NCBI RefSeq assembly: GCF_000307025.1
Contig: NC_018584.1
Location: 2,373,501 to 2,437,500, forward strand
Length of the DNA: 64,000 bases
Reading direction: 5' to 3'
Origin: Listeria monocytogenes ATCC 19117
Lineage (GTDB): Bacteria > Bacillota > Bacilli > Lactobacillales > Listeriaceae
The notes below the pieces were generated by a model that was not told the origin of the DNA, ran no database searches, and saw only the letters and a program-made list of their open reading frames with translations. This document shows positions 54,315 through 62,702 of this stretch, piece after piece; positions within the stretch are counted from its first letter, which is position 1; every line of letters begins with the position of its first letter. The position numbers and the translations under genes are program-made.

Positions 54315-55046
54315 TTAGTGATTAGTAAGTAATGACCCTGCCGCTTCATCAATAATAAATACGACATTCGGATGGTTACGTAAAATCGACGCTGGACAAC
54401 TTTCATCAATTGGTCCCTCAAGTAAACCTTTAACGGCTTCTGCTTTTCGTTCACCAGAAGCAGTGACTAAGATTTGTTTTGCATCCATCATATCAGCTAA
54501 TCCAAGTGTAAGCATTTGGGATGGCGCTTCGTCTTCTTTTAAGTTGTTGTACATGATGGTGCTTTTGATAGTAGATTCATCGCTATCTGCCAAAAACAAT
54601 CGCGCATCAAATGGTGTTCCGGGTTCATTAGCCCCAAGATGTCCATTTACCCCTAAGCCTAGAATTTGCAAATCGCGCTCATTTTCAGCCAAAATTTTCT
54701 TATAGCGGGCAATTTCGTCAGTAAAGTCAGCTAGGCTTCCGTCCAATAATTCGACTCTTTTTGGCATTTTGTTAATTAAATCATAGAATTTTTGGTGCAT
54801 ATATGTGTAAACAGTGAAGGAAGCATCGCGTTTAGCCACATACTCATCCAAATTCATTAAAAATACTTTTTCGATTGGAATTTCGCCTGCATTAATTCCT
54901 TTTACAAGTCCCTCGAACATTCCATCAAAACTTGCTCCGGTAGTTGTATTAATTACCGGATTATCATTTTCGTTAATGACTTGTTTGACAACTTCGAGCG
55001 CTTCTTGTGACATTTCTTCGTATGTTTTTGTCCTGATTAATTTCAT
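54315..55046 (-). CDS. Glucosamine/galactosamine-6-phosphate isomerase-like protein
   Basis: A 243-residue NagB-family protein. The segments NTTTGASFDGMFEGLV (substrate phosphate loop), FLMNLDEY (catalytic acid), and LQILGLGVNGHLGANEPGTPF (near 127-147) follow the family. The usual VGIGxDGHIAFNEP motif here reads with Asn in place of the Asp before Gly-His, so activity as a true deaminase is uncertain. It is longer-lobed like the AgaI/YkgB group. It sits between a HAD phosphatase and a DUF308 protein. Confidence 0.8.
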   Translation of the reverse strand: MKLIRTKTYEEMSQEALEVVKQVINENDNPVINTTTGASFDGMFEGLVKGINAGEIPIEKVFLMNLDEYVAKRDASFTVYTYMHQKFYDLINKMPKRVELLDGSLADFTDEIARYKKILAENERDLQILGLGVNGHLGANEPGTPFDARLFLADSDESTIKSTIMYNNLKEDEAPSQMLTLGLADMMDAKQILVTASGERKAEAVKGLLEGPIDESCPASILRNHPNVVFIIDEAAGSLLTNH

Positions 55047-55089
55047 AAAAATCCTCCTCTATAAGCTTTCATTACCCGAACTATTTTTT

Positions 55090-55935
55090 CTAAAGCAAAC
55101 CATGCTTTAGAAAACTTGCGTATAACCCATCTTCTTCAACGGATTTTGTTACTTCATCTGCAAGTAATTTTAGCTCTTCTTTGGCATTCCCCATTGCAAT
55201 ACCAGTTTCACAATAAGTAAGCATTTCTGCATCATTCATTCCATCACCAATGCCAATCGTCGTGTTCTTCTCTGCACCGATATGCGCTAGTAGAAATTCA
55301 ATCGCTGTTGCTTTATGAATATCTGGCACCATCAGCTCTCCACTATCGTCCCCAAAAATAGGAACTGTGCAATGTAAAACTTCAAATTTGCCACTAAATT
55401 CATTTTTTATTTCTTCAAAAGGTACATTTTTATTTTCTAGGAAACAAGCTTTATTGACATCTGTGCGGTAAAGATTTGTTTCACCGTAAGTTAGGCTTGT
55501 CATGAAAGGATGCGGATTATTGGCTTTTTTCTCGCGCGCAATCGGATCATTCTCGACATCGCCATAAACTAAGCTATCTAAATGAGCTTCTAGATTTTCG
55601 CTTGCAAATAGCCCCCCGTTAGACTCCAAATAGAAATCTAAGTTCTTTTCATGAAAGAAATCTACCATATGAACAACGTCTTCATTCGCTACTTTTTTAT
55701 GGTAAACAATTTCATCGTCTACTTCGATATAGCCACCACCTGCACCAATAATCCCATCAAACCCGATGGATAAAATCGAGTCATACAGCTCTGGTTTAGA
55801 ACGACCAGTGCATAGATAGACTTGGTGACCATTGTTTCTAGCTTTTATTATCGCGGTTTTGGCAGATGCTGGAACAAGCCCATCATCCGTTACAAGCGTA
55901 CCATCTACATCTACAAATACTATTTTTTTCGTCAT
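55090..55935 (-). CDS. Cof-type HAD phosphatase
   Basis: A 281-residue HAD type IIB enzyme. Motif I is VFVDVDGTLVTDD (Asp8/Asp10), motif II is LCTGRSK, the lysine is in VPDIHKATA and motif IV is IGIGDGMNDAEML. The substrate is a small phosphorylated metabolite or sugar phosphate. It is first in the operon with the NagB-like gene 43 bases downstream, which hints at amino-sugar phosphate metabolism. AGAGGT precedes ATG 55935. Confidence 0.87.
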   Translation of the reverse strand: MTKKIVFVDVDGTLVTDDGLVPASAKTAIIKARNNGHQVYLCTGRSKPELYDSILSIGFDGIIGAGGGYIEVDDEIVYHKKVANEDVVHMVDFFHEKNLDFYLESNGGLFASENLEAHLDSLVYGDVENDPIAREKKANNPHPFMTSLTYGETNLYRTDVNKACFLENKNVPFEEIKNEFSGKFEVLHCTVPIFGDDSGELMVPDIHKATAIEFLLAHIGAEKNTTIGIGDGMNDAEMLTYCETGIAMGNAKEELKLLADEVTKSVEEDGLYASFLKHGLL

Positions 55936-56007
55936 GCAATACCTCTTTTCGTATGTTAATAGTTTAATTATAGCATTTCTTTAATAAGAAGGCGCCCCAT
56001 CGCGTAA

Positions 56008-56048
56008 CAAAAAAGCAAGATTCCCATTTTCAGGAAACCTTGCTTTTA
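56008..56048 (-). terminator. Terminator of the YhgE/Pip gene
   Basis: AAAGCAAG with CTTGCTTT, and TTCC/GGAA inside. The minus strand ends in six T. Confidence 0.85.
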
Positions 56049-56054
56049 ATTTGT

Positions 56055-58838
56055 TTAGTTTTCTAAAGCCATTAATTTTTGATTATCGTCAAGAGCTGAT
56101 TCATGTGCATCATGGCGTTTTTTCAAGTGGCTCATAGATAGATATAGTAAGCCAACACATGCGATCATGATGATTGTAAGAACGAGCATCGACATACTGT
56201 ATACATTTGGTCCCATACCTGCTGCCAGTGACTCTCTAAACGCATAAATCGAGTAAGTCATTGGTAAGAACGGATGGATTAAATTGAAGAACCATCCAGT
56301 AAGTGGCATTGGGAATGTTCCGCCTGATCCCGCTAATTGAACAATGAGTAATACCATCGCGATAAAACGACCTGGATTATCAAATGTCATAGCAAGAAGC
56401 ATGATAAGGAACATGTAAGCAAGAGCTGTAATAATCGCTGTTCCGAAGAATTCAACAATGCTATCTGGTCTTAGTCCTAGTGCTATCATGATACCACCTT
56501 CAAGAAGTGCCATCGCAACAGCTGCGACAAAACCAAGTGATAGTTTACTTAACCACCATTTATAAGCTGGTTGTCCTTCCATCGAAACACGTCTGATTGG
56601 CATGATGAAGTTAAATACAAGTGCACCAACATATAGAGCTAGTGATAACACATATGGTGCTAATGCATGTCCGTAGTTACTTACGTGCGTATATTCATTA
56701 TGTGCGAGTTTTGTTGGAGCAGCAATCATGTTAAATGTTTTGTCTGTTGCTTTTGTATCTTTGACTTGTTGTGCTCCGTCTGCTAGTTTGTCTGTTAATT
56801 CTGTGCTGCCGTCTGTTAATTTAGTAAGTCCATCTCCTAATTGGAAGGAACCATTCGCTAATTTGGAAGAACCATCGGCAATTTTGGAAGAGCCGTCTGC
56901 TAGTTGTCCTACGCCTGAAACTAGTTTTGGTGAGTTAGCTGATAGTTGGTTTAGACCGCCTGCTAATTGGCTTGAACCTGCTTGTAGTTGATTAACTCCA
57001 CCTGCAAGTGTTGGTACTTTTGCAGCTAATTGGTTTGTTCCGCCTTGTAACTCTGTTGCGCCTGAACGTAATGCGCCGGAATTACTTGCAAGTTGATTAC
57101 CACCATCATTTAACTGACTTAATCCGTTTTCCATATTTGCACTACCCGCAGCGAGTTGTCCTACGCCAGAAGTTAGGGTTGGCACTTGGCTGTTAAGTTG
57201 ATTTGTTCCAGCAACTAATTTGGCATTTCCAGCTTGTGCTGATTTGAGTCCAGCAGTTAGTTGGTTCGCGCCGCCAAGTAGAGTTTGACTACCTGAGCCA
57301 TTAATTGCTTGGTGAATACTGTTAAAGGCTTCGTTTGTTCCACCGTGAACTGCTTGATAACCAGCGGAAATTTTCGCTACGCCAGTTTGTAATTCTGTTA
57401 CTTGTGTTTGAATTGCCGCTAAATCAAGACCTGATAAGCCGCTTTGTAGTTGTTCTACTGTTGCTACTTGTGTAGCGGATTTTTGTGTTTCTTTATCTAA
57501 ATCGGCTTGAATAGCATCAATAATTTTTTGTTTATCTTCTGCACTCACGCCAGCTGTCGCATTAATTTTTGATTTAATTGCTTCAGCATCGAAGTTCGCA
57601 TTAGATTTAATAAATGTTAAGCCATTTTGTAGGTCGCCTAAGCTTTTTTGTAAGGCAGCGAGTTGTTTTGCAAGTGCTGCATCTTCCCCGTTGACACTTT
57701 TATTTAATTGATCAATTCCTTGTTGTAAATCGTTCATGCCTTGTTTCAATTGGGCAATTTTGCCTTGTTTATCAGTTAAATTACCGTCTAATTCTTTAAG
57801 TCCTGCTGAAAGTTTGTTACTTCCATCGACTAGTGAATCTAAGCCAGTTGCTAAGCTTTTTTGGCCGTTATTTAGTTGTGTTATGCCCGATGCTAGAGTT
57901 GGTACACTGCCATTCATCTTATTTAATCCATCTGAAAGTGCAGTAGAACCAGTGTAAGCTTGGTTAATTCCGCCTGCTAGTGTATCTACACCAGATGTAT
58001 AGGTAGAAACTCCGCTAGCTAATTTCGTTGCCCCGCCGTCAAGCGCTGCTACACCGTCTTTTAGTGGTCCTACTCCAGCTGCAAGTGTCGAAACACCATC
58101 ATTTAATTTATCCCCACCAGCGGCCGCAGTGTTTACACCATCTGTGTAAGTTTTCAAGCCAACTTCTAACGTATTAGCGCCATCTTTGAACGTTAAAGAG
58201 CTATCTGCGAGCGTTTTTAAATTAGTAGAAATCGTTTTATTACCTTCTTGTGATTTCACAAGGCCATCTTTAATTTTTCCAGAGCCATCTGCAGCTTGGG
58301 CGAACCCTTCACCAGACTCTTTAATTTTATCAAAAATTGCTTCCGCGTATGATTTTGTTACTTCAGCGGAAACCTCGCTTTTCAGTTGTTTGGCTCCTTG
58401 TTCACTCACGACTTGACCTAAATAGTTCAGCGAGCCGTTTGTTTTATAGGATAATTCCATTTTTTTCGGATCTTTATCTAAAACGGATGCTGCATTTTTA
58501 GAGAAATCTTTTGGAATCGTGACAATCATATAATATTTGCCATCTTTTAAGCCTTGTTCCGCATCTTCTTTGGAAAGAAAATTCCAATCAAGTTCTTTGT
58601 TGCTTTTCAGTTTTGTGACTAACTGATCACCAACATCCATTGTTTGGCCGTTATAATCAACCGGTTTATCATTGTTAACTACCGCTACTGGTAAATCCCC
58701 TGTTTTGCCGTACGGATCCCAGACGGATTTTAAGAAAAAGCTTGCATATAAAAGTGGAATAAACAGAATAACTACAAATGATAAAAGTAGTATTTTGTTT
58801 TTAAATAATTTCTTCCACTCATTTTTTACCATATCCAT
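56055..58838 (-). CDS. YhgE/Pip family membrane protein with long repeat domain
   Basis: A 927-residue protein. A first helix (about 16-36) anchors it; a YhgE N-terminal domain follows (LPVAVVNNDKPVDYNGQTMDVGDQL). Residues about 185-700 are outside the cell and built of degenerate repeats of the type LxxGxxxLxxGxxxL (for example GVGQLADGSSKIADGSSKLA). Five or six helices (about 730-905) resemble an ABC-2 permease. The family includes Lactococcus Pip and Bacillus YueB, which phages use as receptors, and EsaA of type VII secretion. Here it is encoded next to an Rrf2 regulator. The SD is weak (GCGG). Confidence 0.88.
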   Translation of the reverse strand: MDMVKNEWKKLFKNKILLLSFVVILFIPLLYASFFLKSVWDPYGKTGDLPVAVVNNDKPVDYNGQTMDVGDQLVTKLKSNKELDWNFLSKEDAEQGLKDGKYYMIVTIPKDFSKNAASVLDKDPKKMELSYKTNGSLNYLGQVVSEQGAKQLKSEVSAEVTKSYAEAIFDKIKESGEGFAQAADGSGKIKDGLVKSQEGNKTISTNLKTLADSSLTFKDGANTLEVGLKTYTDGVNTAAAGGDKLNDGVSTLAAGVGPLKDGVAALDGGATKLASGVSTYTSGVDTLAGGINQAYTGSTALSDGLNKMNGSVPTLASGITQLNNGQKSLATGLDSLVDGSNKLSAGLKELDGNLTDKQGKIAQLKQGMNDLQQGIDQLNKSVNGEDAALAKQLAALQKSLGDLQNGLTFIKSNANFDAEAIKSKINATAGVSAEDKQKIIDAIQADLDKETQKSATQVATVEQLQSGLSGLDLAAIQTQVTELQTGVAKISAGYQAVHGGTNEAFNSIHQAINGSGSQTLLGGANQLTAGLKSAQAGNAKLVAGTNQLNSQVPTLTSGVGQLAAGSANMENGLSQLNDGGNQLASNSGALRSGATELQGGTNQLAAKVPTLAGGVNQLQAGSSQLAGGLNQLSANSPKLVSGVGQLADGSSKIADGSSKLANGSFQLGDGLTKLTDGSTELTDKLADGAQQVKDTKATDKTFNMIAAPTKLAHNEYTHVSNYGHALAPYVLSLALYVGALVFNFIMPIRRVSMEGQPAYKWWLSKLSLGFVAAVAMALLEGGIMIALGLRPDSIVEFFGTAIITALAYMFLIMLLAMTFDNPGRFIAMVLLIVQLAGSGGTFPMPLTGWFFNLIHPFLPMTYSIYAFRESLAAGMGPNVYSMSMLVLTIIMIACVGLLYLSMSHLKKRHDAHESALDDNQKLMALEN

Positions 58839-58871
58839 TTTATTACCGCACTTCTTTCTTTTAAAGATTTA

Positions 58872-59342
58872 TTACGCTTCGTTCCAATCTATGATAGTGG
58901 TTCGTTCTTTCCCAATAACTTGCTCTACTAAAACAGATAATTTTTGTGAGTATAAATAATTAGCGTATTCTTTATCAGCGTTTCTAAAAGCACTTGTAAT
59001 GGTGTGAATACCGGACTCTGCAAATTCATGATAGTCAGAGAAAACAGTGTGGATTAAGTCGGAATCTGGGTATGTATCGATTTTCCCTTCCACTGCTTCT
59101 ACAATATCCAGCAAATTAATTTCTTCAGGGTCTTTAGCAAGCGTGAAACCACCGTTATTACCCGAAACTGAATTAATCAGCCCGCTAACGACTAGCTTCC
59201 TCAAAATTTTACTAATATAAGACGGCGACGAATCACGCAAACGGTGATGAATAGTTACGGAAGAAATGGGAACATCTACCTTCTGGGTGTACAACATCGT
59301 CATAATACAAAATACCTGATCCATACTTTTGCTCAACTTCAT
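58872..59342 (-). CDS. Rrf2 family regulator
   Basis: A 156-residue protein with an N-terminal winged helix (1-75, DSSPSYISKILRKLVVSGLINSVSGNNGGFTLAK) of the Rrf2 family and a dimerisation helix. The three clustered cysteines of Fe-S sensors such as IscR and NsrR are absent; the only cysteine is near residue 12. It thus belongs to the cluster-free group (YwnA/CymR-like). It lies 33 bases upstream of the YhgE gene on the same strand and probably controls it. I use ATG 59342, 9 bases after GGAGG; the frame extends eight codons. Confidence 0.88.
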   Translation of the reverse strand: MKLSKSMDQVFCIMTMLYTQKVDVPISSVTIHHRLRDSSPSYISKILRKLVVSGLINSVSGNNGGFTLAKDPEEINLLDIVEAVEGKIDTYPDSDLIHTVFSDYHEFAESGIHTITSAFRNADKEYANYLYSQKLSVLVEQVIGKERTTIIDWNEA

Positions 59343-59616
59343 AATAAAAATCCTCCCTCTTCCCATTATTACCTTTCAATATCCTTAATGGACATTTAAC
59401 ATCTATATACAATACACCCATTTTTTTTAAAGTGCAAGAGTTTTTTACTAAAAATGGAAAAAAATTTAATGAATACGTTTGCCGTGAATAAAACAACCTC
59501 AAGTACTGTCTCAAAAATTTTCCTTAGCCAAGAAAAAAACTGGAATAATTTTCGAAAACAAACGTGCTAATCTTATACATGTTCCAACAAACAATAACTT
59601 AGGAGGTGCTTTTCTC
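59343..59616. other. Divergent region between the Rrf2 gene and the gad leader
   Basis: For the Rrf2 gene a minus-strand TTGCAC and TATTGT spaced by 17 are possible promoter boxes, and an imperfect dyad TTAATGGACATTTAA lies at 59385-59399 near its start. For the gad side TATACA (59574-59579) has TTCGAA 17 bases upstream, a weak -35. No open frame with an SD is seen in the stretch itself. Confidence 0.4.
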
Positions 59617-59685
59617 GTGTTAACTGATGATGTTCCAAAAAAATCACATTTACCATTAATTAAGCATCATTCTAATTACTTATAG
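59617..59685 (+). CDS. 22-codon leader ORF upstream of gadT2
   Basis: A GTG at 59617 follows the perfect SD AGGAGG (59601-59606) by 10 bases and opens 22 sense codons ending in TAG at 59685. The peptide is MLTDDVPKKSHLPLI followed by KHHSNYL. The stop is 49 bases before the gadT2 start, and the two frames differ. The SD is stronger than that of many real genes here, so translation is likely. The role could be a leader for attenuation or coupling, or a small protein. I know of no description. Confidence 0.5.
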   Translation: MLTDDVPKKSHLPLIKHHSNYL

Positions 59686-59734
59686 CTTCGTTTAGTTGTA
59701 TTTTCGCAAACAAAAAATTGGGAGGTACTACACA

Positions 59735-61258
59735 ATGTCTAAACAAGCAAAGTCTTTAACCTTATTCGGATTTTTCGCCATTACGGCTTCGATGGTTATG
59801 ACAGTTTATGAATATCCAACATTTGCCACTTCCGGCTTTCATCTCGTATTTTTCTTGCTACTTGGCGGATTTTTATGGTTCTTACCTGTCGCTTTATGTG
59901 CAGCAGAAATGGCGACAGTTGATGGCTGGCAAGAAGGCGGTATTTTTTCTTGGGTGGGAAATACACTCGGGGAACGTTTTGGTTTTGCCGCAATCTTCTT
60001 TCAGTGGTTTCAAATAACGGTCGGATTCGTGACAATGATTTACTTTATTCTCGGCGCGCTATCGTATGTATTTGATTTTCCCGCGCTCGAATCGAACCCT
60101 TTTATTAAATTTATCGGTGTTTTAATCATTTTCTGGGGACTTACTTTTTCTCAACTAGGTGGTACGAAAAACACTGCTAAAATCGCGAAATTTGGTTTTA
60201 TTATCGGTATTCTCATCCCAGCAATCATTTTATTTATCCTAGGTATTGCTTATGTTGCTGGCGGAAATCCCCTTCATGTCACTTTTTCCAAAGAGGCGTT
60301 TATCCCGGATTTCTCAAAAGCTTCAACATTAGTCATCTTCGTGTCATTTATACTCGCTTACATGGGTGTTGAAGCTTCCGCGAGCCACGTAAATGAAATG
60401 ACCAATCCAAAACGCGATTATCCACTAGCGATGATTATGCTCGTTATTTTAGCCATCGCACTGAATACAATCGGCGGCCTAACCATTTCCGCTGTGTTAC
60501 CTTTAAAAGATTTATCCCTTAGCTCCGGTGTCGTCCAAACATTCCAAGCATTAATTCTGCACTTTGGTTCCGGCTTAGGATGGGCAGTAAAACTGATTGC
60601 CATCATGATTGCACTTGGCGTCATGGGTGAAGTCAGTGCCTGGGTAGTCGGCCCCTCACGCGGAATGTATACTGCAGCAGAACAAGGCTTACTTCCAGAA
60701 AAAATGAAAAAAGTAAATAAACACGGTGTCCCTGTTCCACTTATTATGGTTCAAGGCGTCGTCGTTACCATTTGGGCAGCTATTCTCACATTCGGCGGCG
60801 GCGGAAATAATTTATCATTCCTAACTGCCATTTCCTTAACCGTAGTCATTTATTTAGTCGGCTATTTACTCTTTTTCATCGGCTACTTAGTACTTATTTT
60901 CAAAAAATCAAGCTTAAAACGCACCTATCAAATCCCTGGTGGCAAAATTGTTAAAGTGATTGTAGCGCTAATCGGCTTAGTAACATCCGTTTTCGCTTTA
61001 TGTATCTCTTTTGTTCCACCAGCATCCATCGCCGCAAAAAGCGACACGACATACATGGTTATCTTATCAATCAGCTTTATCGTCACCGTACTAATTCCAT
61101 TTATCATCTACGCTGTGCACGATAAAAAAGACATCTCACCGAAAGATATTACACATTTAGAATCAAGCGACATCAATAAATTCACCCACCCAAGAGCTCG
61201 TGGCGAACACATTATTAACCCCGACGAAAAACATATTATGAATCAAGACAAATTATAG
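59735..61258 (+). CDS. gadT2: Glutamate/GABA antiporter
   Basis: A 507-residue APC-family exchanger of the GadC type, which brings in glutamate and exports GABA during acid stress. Twelve helices are visible, with the family start KSLTLFGFFAITASMVMTVYEYP, GGWQEGGIFSWVG-like segment (DGWQEGGIFSWVGNTLGERF) near 65, and the C-terminal charged tail (HPRARGEHIINPDEKH), which acts as a pH plug in GadC. ATG 59735 has GGGAGG 9 bases upstream. It is followed 12 bases later by gadD2; together they correspond, from memory, to lmo2362-lmo2363. Confidence 0.94.
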   Translation: MSKQAKSLTLFGFFAITASMVMTVYEYPTFATSGFHLVFFLLLGGFLWFLPVALCAAEMATVDGWQEGGIFSWVGNTLGERFGFAAIFFQWFQITVGFVTMIYFILGALSYVFDFPALESNPFIKFIGVLIIFWGLTFSQLGGTKNTAKIAKFGFIIGILIPAIILFILGIAYVAGGNPLHVTFSKEAFIPDFSKASTLVIFVSFILAYMGVEASASHVNEMTNPKRDYPLAMIMLVILAIALNTIGGLTISAVLPLKDLSLSSGVVQTFQALILHFGSGLGWAVKLIAIMIALGVMGEVSAWVVGPSRGMYTAAEQGLLPEKMKKVNKHGVPVPLIMVQGVVVTIWAAILTFGGGGNNLSFLTAISLTVVIYLVGYLLFFIGYLVLIFKKSSLKRTYQIPGGKIVKVIVALIGLVTSVFALCISFVPPASIAAKSDTTYMVILSISFIVTVLIPFIIYAVHDKKDISPKDITHLESSDINKFTHPRARGEHIINPDEKHIMNQDKL

Positions 61259-61270
61259 GAGGAAAAAATC

Positions 61271-62665
61271 ATGTTATATAGTAAAGAAAATAAAGAAAGT
61301 TATTTAGAACCAGTTTTCGGATCAAGTGCAGAGGATCGTGATATTCCTAAATACACCCTCGGAAAAGAACCACTCGAACCTCGGATTGCCTATCGTTTAG
61401 TAAAAGACGAACTTTTAGATGAAGGTTCTGCCCGTCAAAACTTAGCTACTTTTTGCCAAACATATATGGAAGACGAAGCAACCAAATTAATGTCCGAAAC
61501 ACTAGAAAAAAATGCAATCGATAAATCTGAATACCCAAGAACAGCTGAACTTGAAAATCGTTGCGTCAATATTATCGCTGACTTATGGCATGCACCTAAG
61601 GACCAAAAATTCATGGGAACTTCCACAATCGGCTCTAGTGAAGCGTGTATGCTGGGCGGAATGGCAATGAAATTTGCTTGGAGAAAACGTGCGGAAAAAC
61701 TTGGCTTAGATATTTATGCGCAAAAACCAAACCTCGTTATCTCCTCTGGCTACCAAGTGTGCTGGGAAAAATTCTGTGTCTACTGGGATATCGATATGCG
61801 CGTTGTTCCAATGGATAAAGATCACATGCAACTGAATACCGACCAAGTCCTTGATTACGTCGACGAATATACAATCGGCGTTGTCGGCATCCTCGGCATC
61901 ACTTACACAGGCCGCTACGATGACATCTACGCACTTAACGAAAAATTAGAAGAATACAATAGCAAAACAGATTATAAAGTCTACATTCACGTTGACGCAG
62001 CTAGTGGTGGCTTCTTCACTCCATTTGTCGAACCCGATATTATCTGGGACTTCCGCTTGAAAAACGTTATCTCCATTAATACTTCTGGTCACAAATACGG
62101 CCTCGTTTATCCTGGTATCGGTTGGGTCCTTTGGAAAGATGAAAGCTACCTACCAGAAGAACTTATTTTTAAAGTCAGCTACCTTGGCGGAGAAATGCCA
62201 ACCATGCAAATCAATTTCTCCCGCAGTGCGAGCCACATCATCGGTCAATACTACAATTTCTTACGCTACGGCTTCGAAGGCTACCGCACCATTCATCAAA
62301 AAACAAGCGATGTAGCACAATACCTTGCCCATGCAGTCGAACAAACCGGCTACTTTGACATTTATAACGACGGCTCCCATTTACCAATCGTCTGCTATAA
62401 ATTAAAAGACGACGCTAACGTAAAATGGACATTATATGATTTAGCGGACCGCCTCCAAATGCGCGGCTGGCAAGTTCCCGCATACCCACTACCAAAAAAC
62501 TTAGAAAACATCATCATCCAACGTTACGTCTGCCGCGCTGACCTCGGTTTCAACATGGCAGAAGAATTCATCCAAGATTTCCAAGCCTCTATTCAAGAAC
62601 TAAACAACGCTCACATCCTCTTCCATGATACCCAACAATCCGGCGTCCACGGCTTCACACATTAA
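61271..62665 (+). CDS. gadD2: Glutamate decarboxylase
   Basis: A 464-residue PLP enzyme that turns glutamate into GABA and CO2, consuming a proton. The cofactor lysine is K275 in INTSGHKYGLVYPG (E. coli GadB K276), and YIHVDAASGGF (near 238-248) holds the PLP aspartate. The C-terminus ends in GVHGFTH, with a terminal histidine comparable to the His465 plug of GadB. RBS AGGAGG. It is the main partner of gadT2 in acid survival in Listeria. Confidence 0.95.
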   Translation: MLYSKENKESYLEPVFGSSAEDRDIPKYTLGKEPLEPRIAYRLVKDELLDEGSARQNLATFCQTYMEDEATKLMSETLEKNAIDKSEYPRTAELENRCVNIIADLWHAPKDQKFMGTSTIGSSEACMLGGMAMKFAWRKRAEKLGLDIYAQKPNLVISSGYQVCWEKFCVYWDIDMRVVPMDKDHMQLNTDQVLDYVDEYTIGVVGILGITYTGRYDDIYALNEKLEEYNSKTDYKVYIHVDAASGGFFTPFVEPDIIWDFRLKNVISINTSGHKYGLVYPGIGWVLWKDESYLPEELIFKVSYLGGEMPTMQINFSRSASHIIGQYYNFLRYGFEGYRTIHQKTSDVAQYLAHAVEQTGYFDIYNDGSHLPIVCYKLKDDANVKWTLYDLADRLQMRGWQVPAYPLPKNLENIIIQRYVCRADLGFNMAEEFIQDFQASIQELNNAHILFHDTQQSGVHGFTH

Positions 62666-62666
62666 T

Positions 62667-62702
62667 AAAAAGGCTAGCCTCTCAAATAGGCTAGCCTTTT
62701 AT
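62667..62702. terminator. Bidirectional terminator
   Basis: AAAAGGCTAGCCT and AGGCTAGCCTTTT, 13-bp stem, loop CTCAAAT, between convergent gadD2 and the regulator gene. The regulator stop lies in the stem. Confidence 0.92.

Noticed and set aside
56728..58416. Several plus-strand frames of 60-90 codons across the YhgE gene
   Set aside because: They mirror the repetitive glycine/leucine/serine coding of the real gene and have no SD.
59696..59734. Upstream 13-codon extension of gadT2
   Set aside because: The SD GGGAGG lies inside the extension and fits ATG 59735 only.
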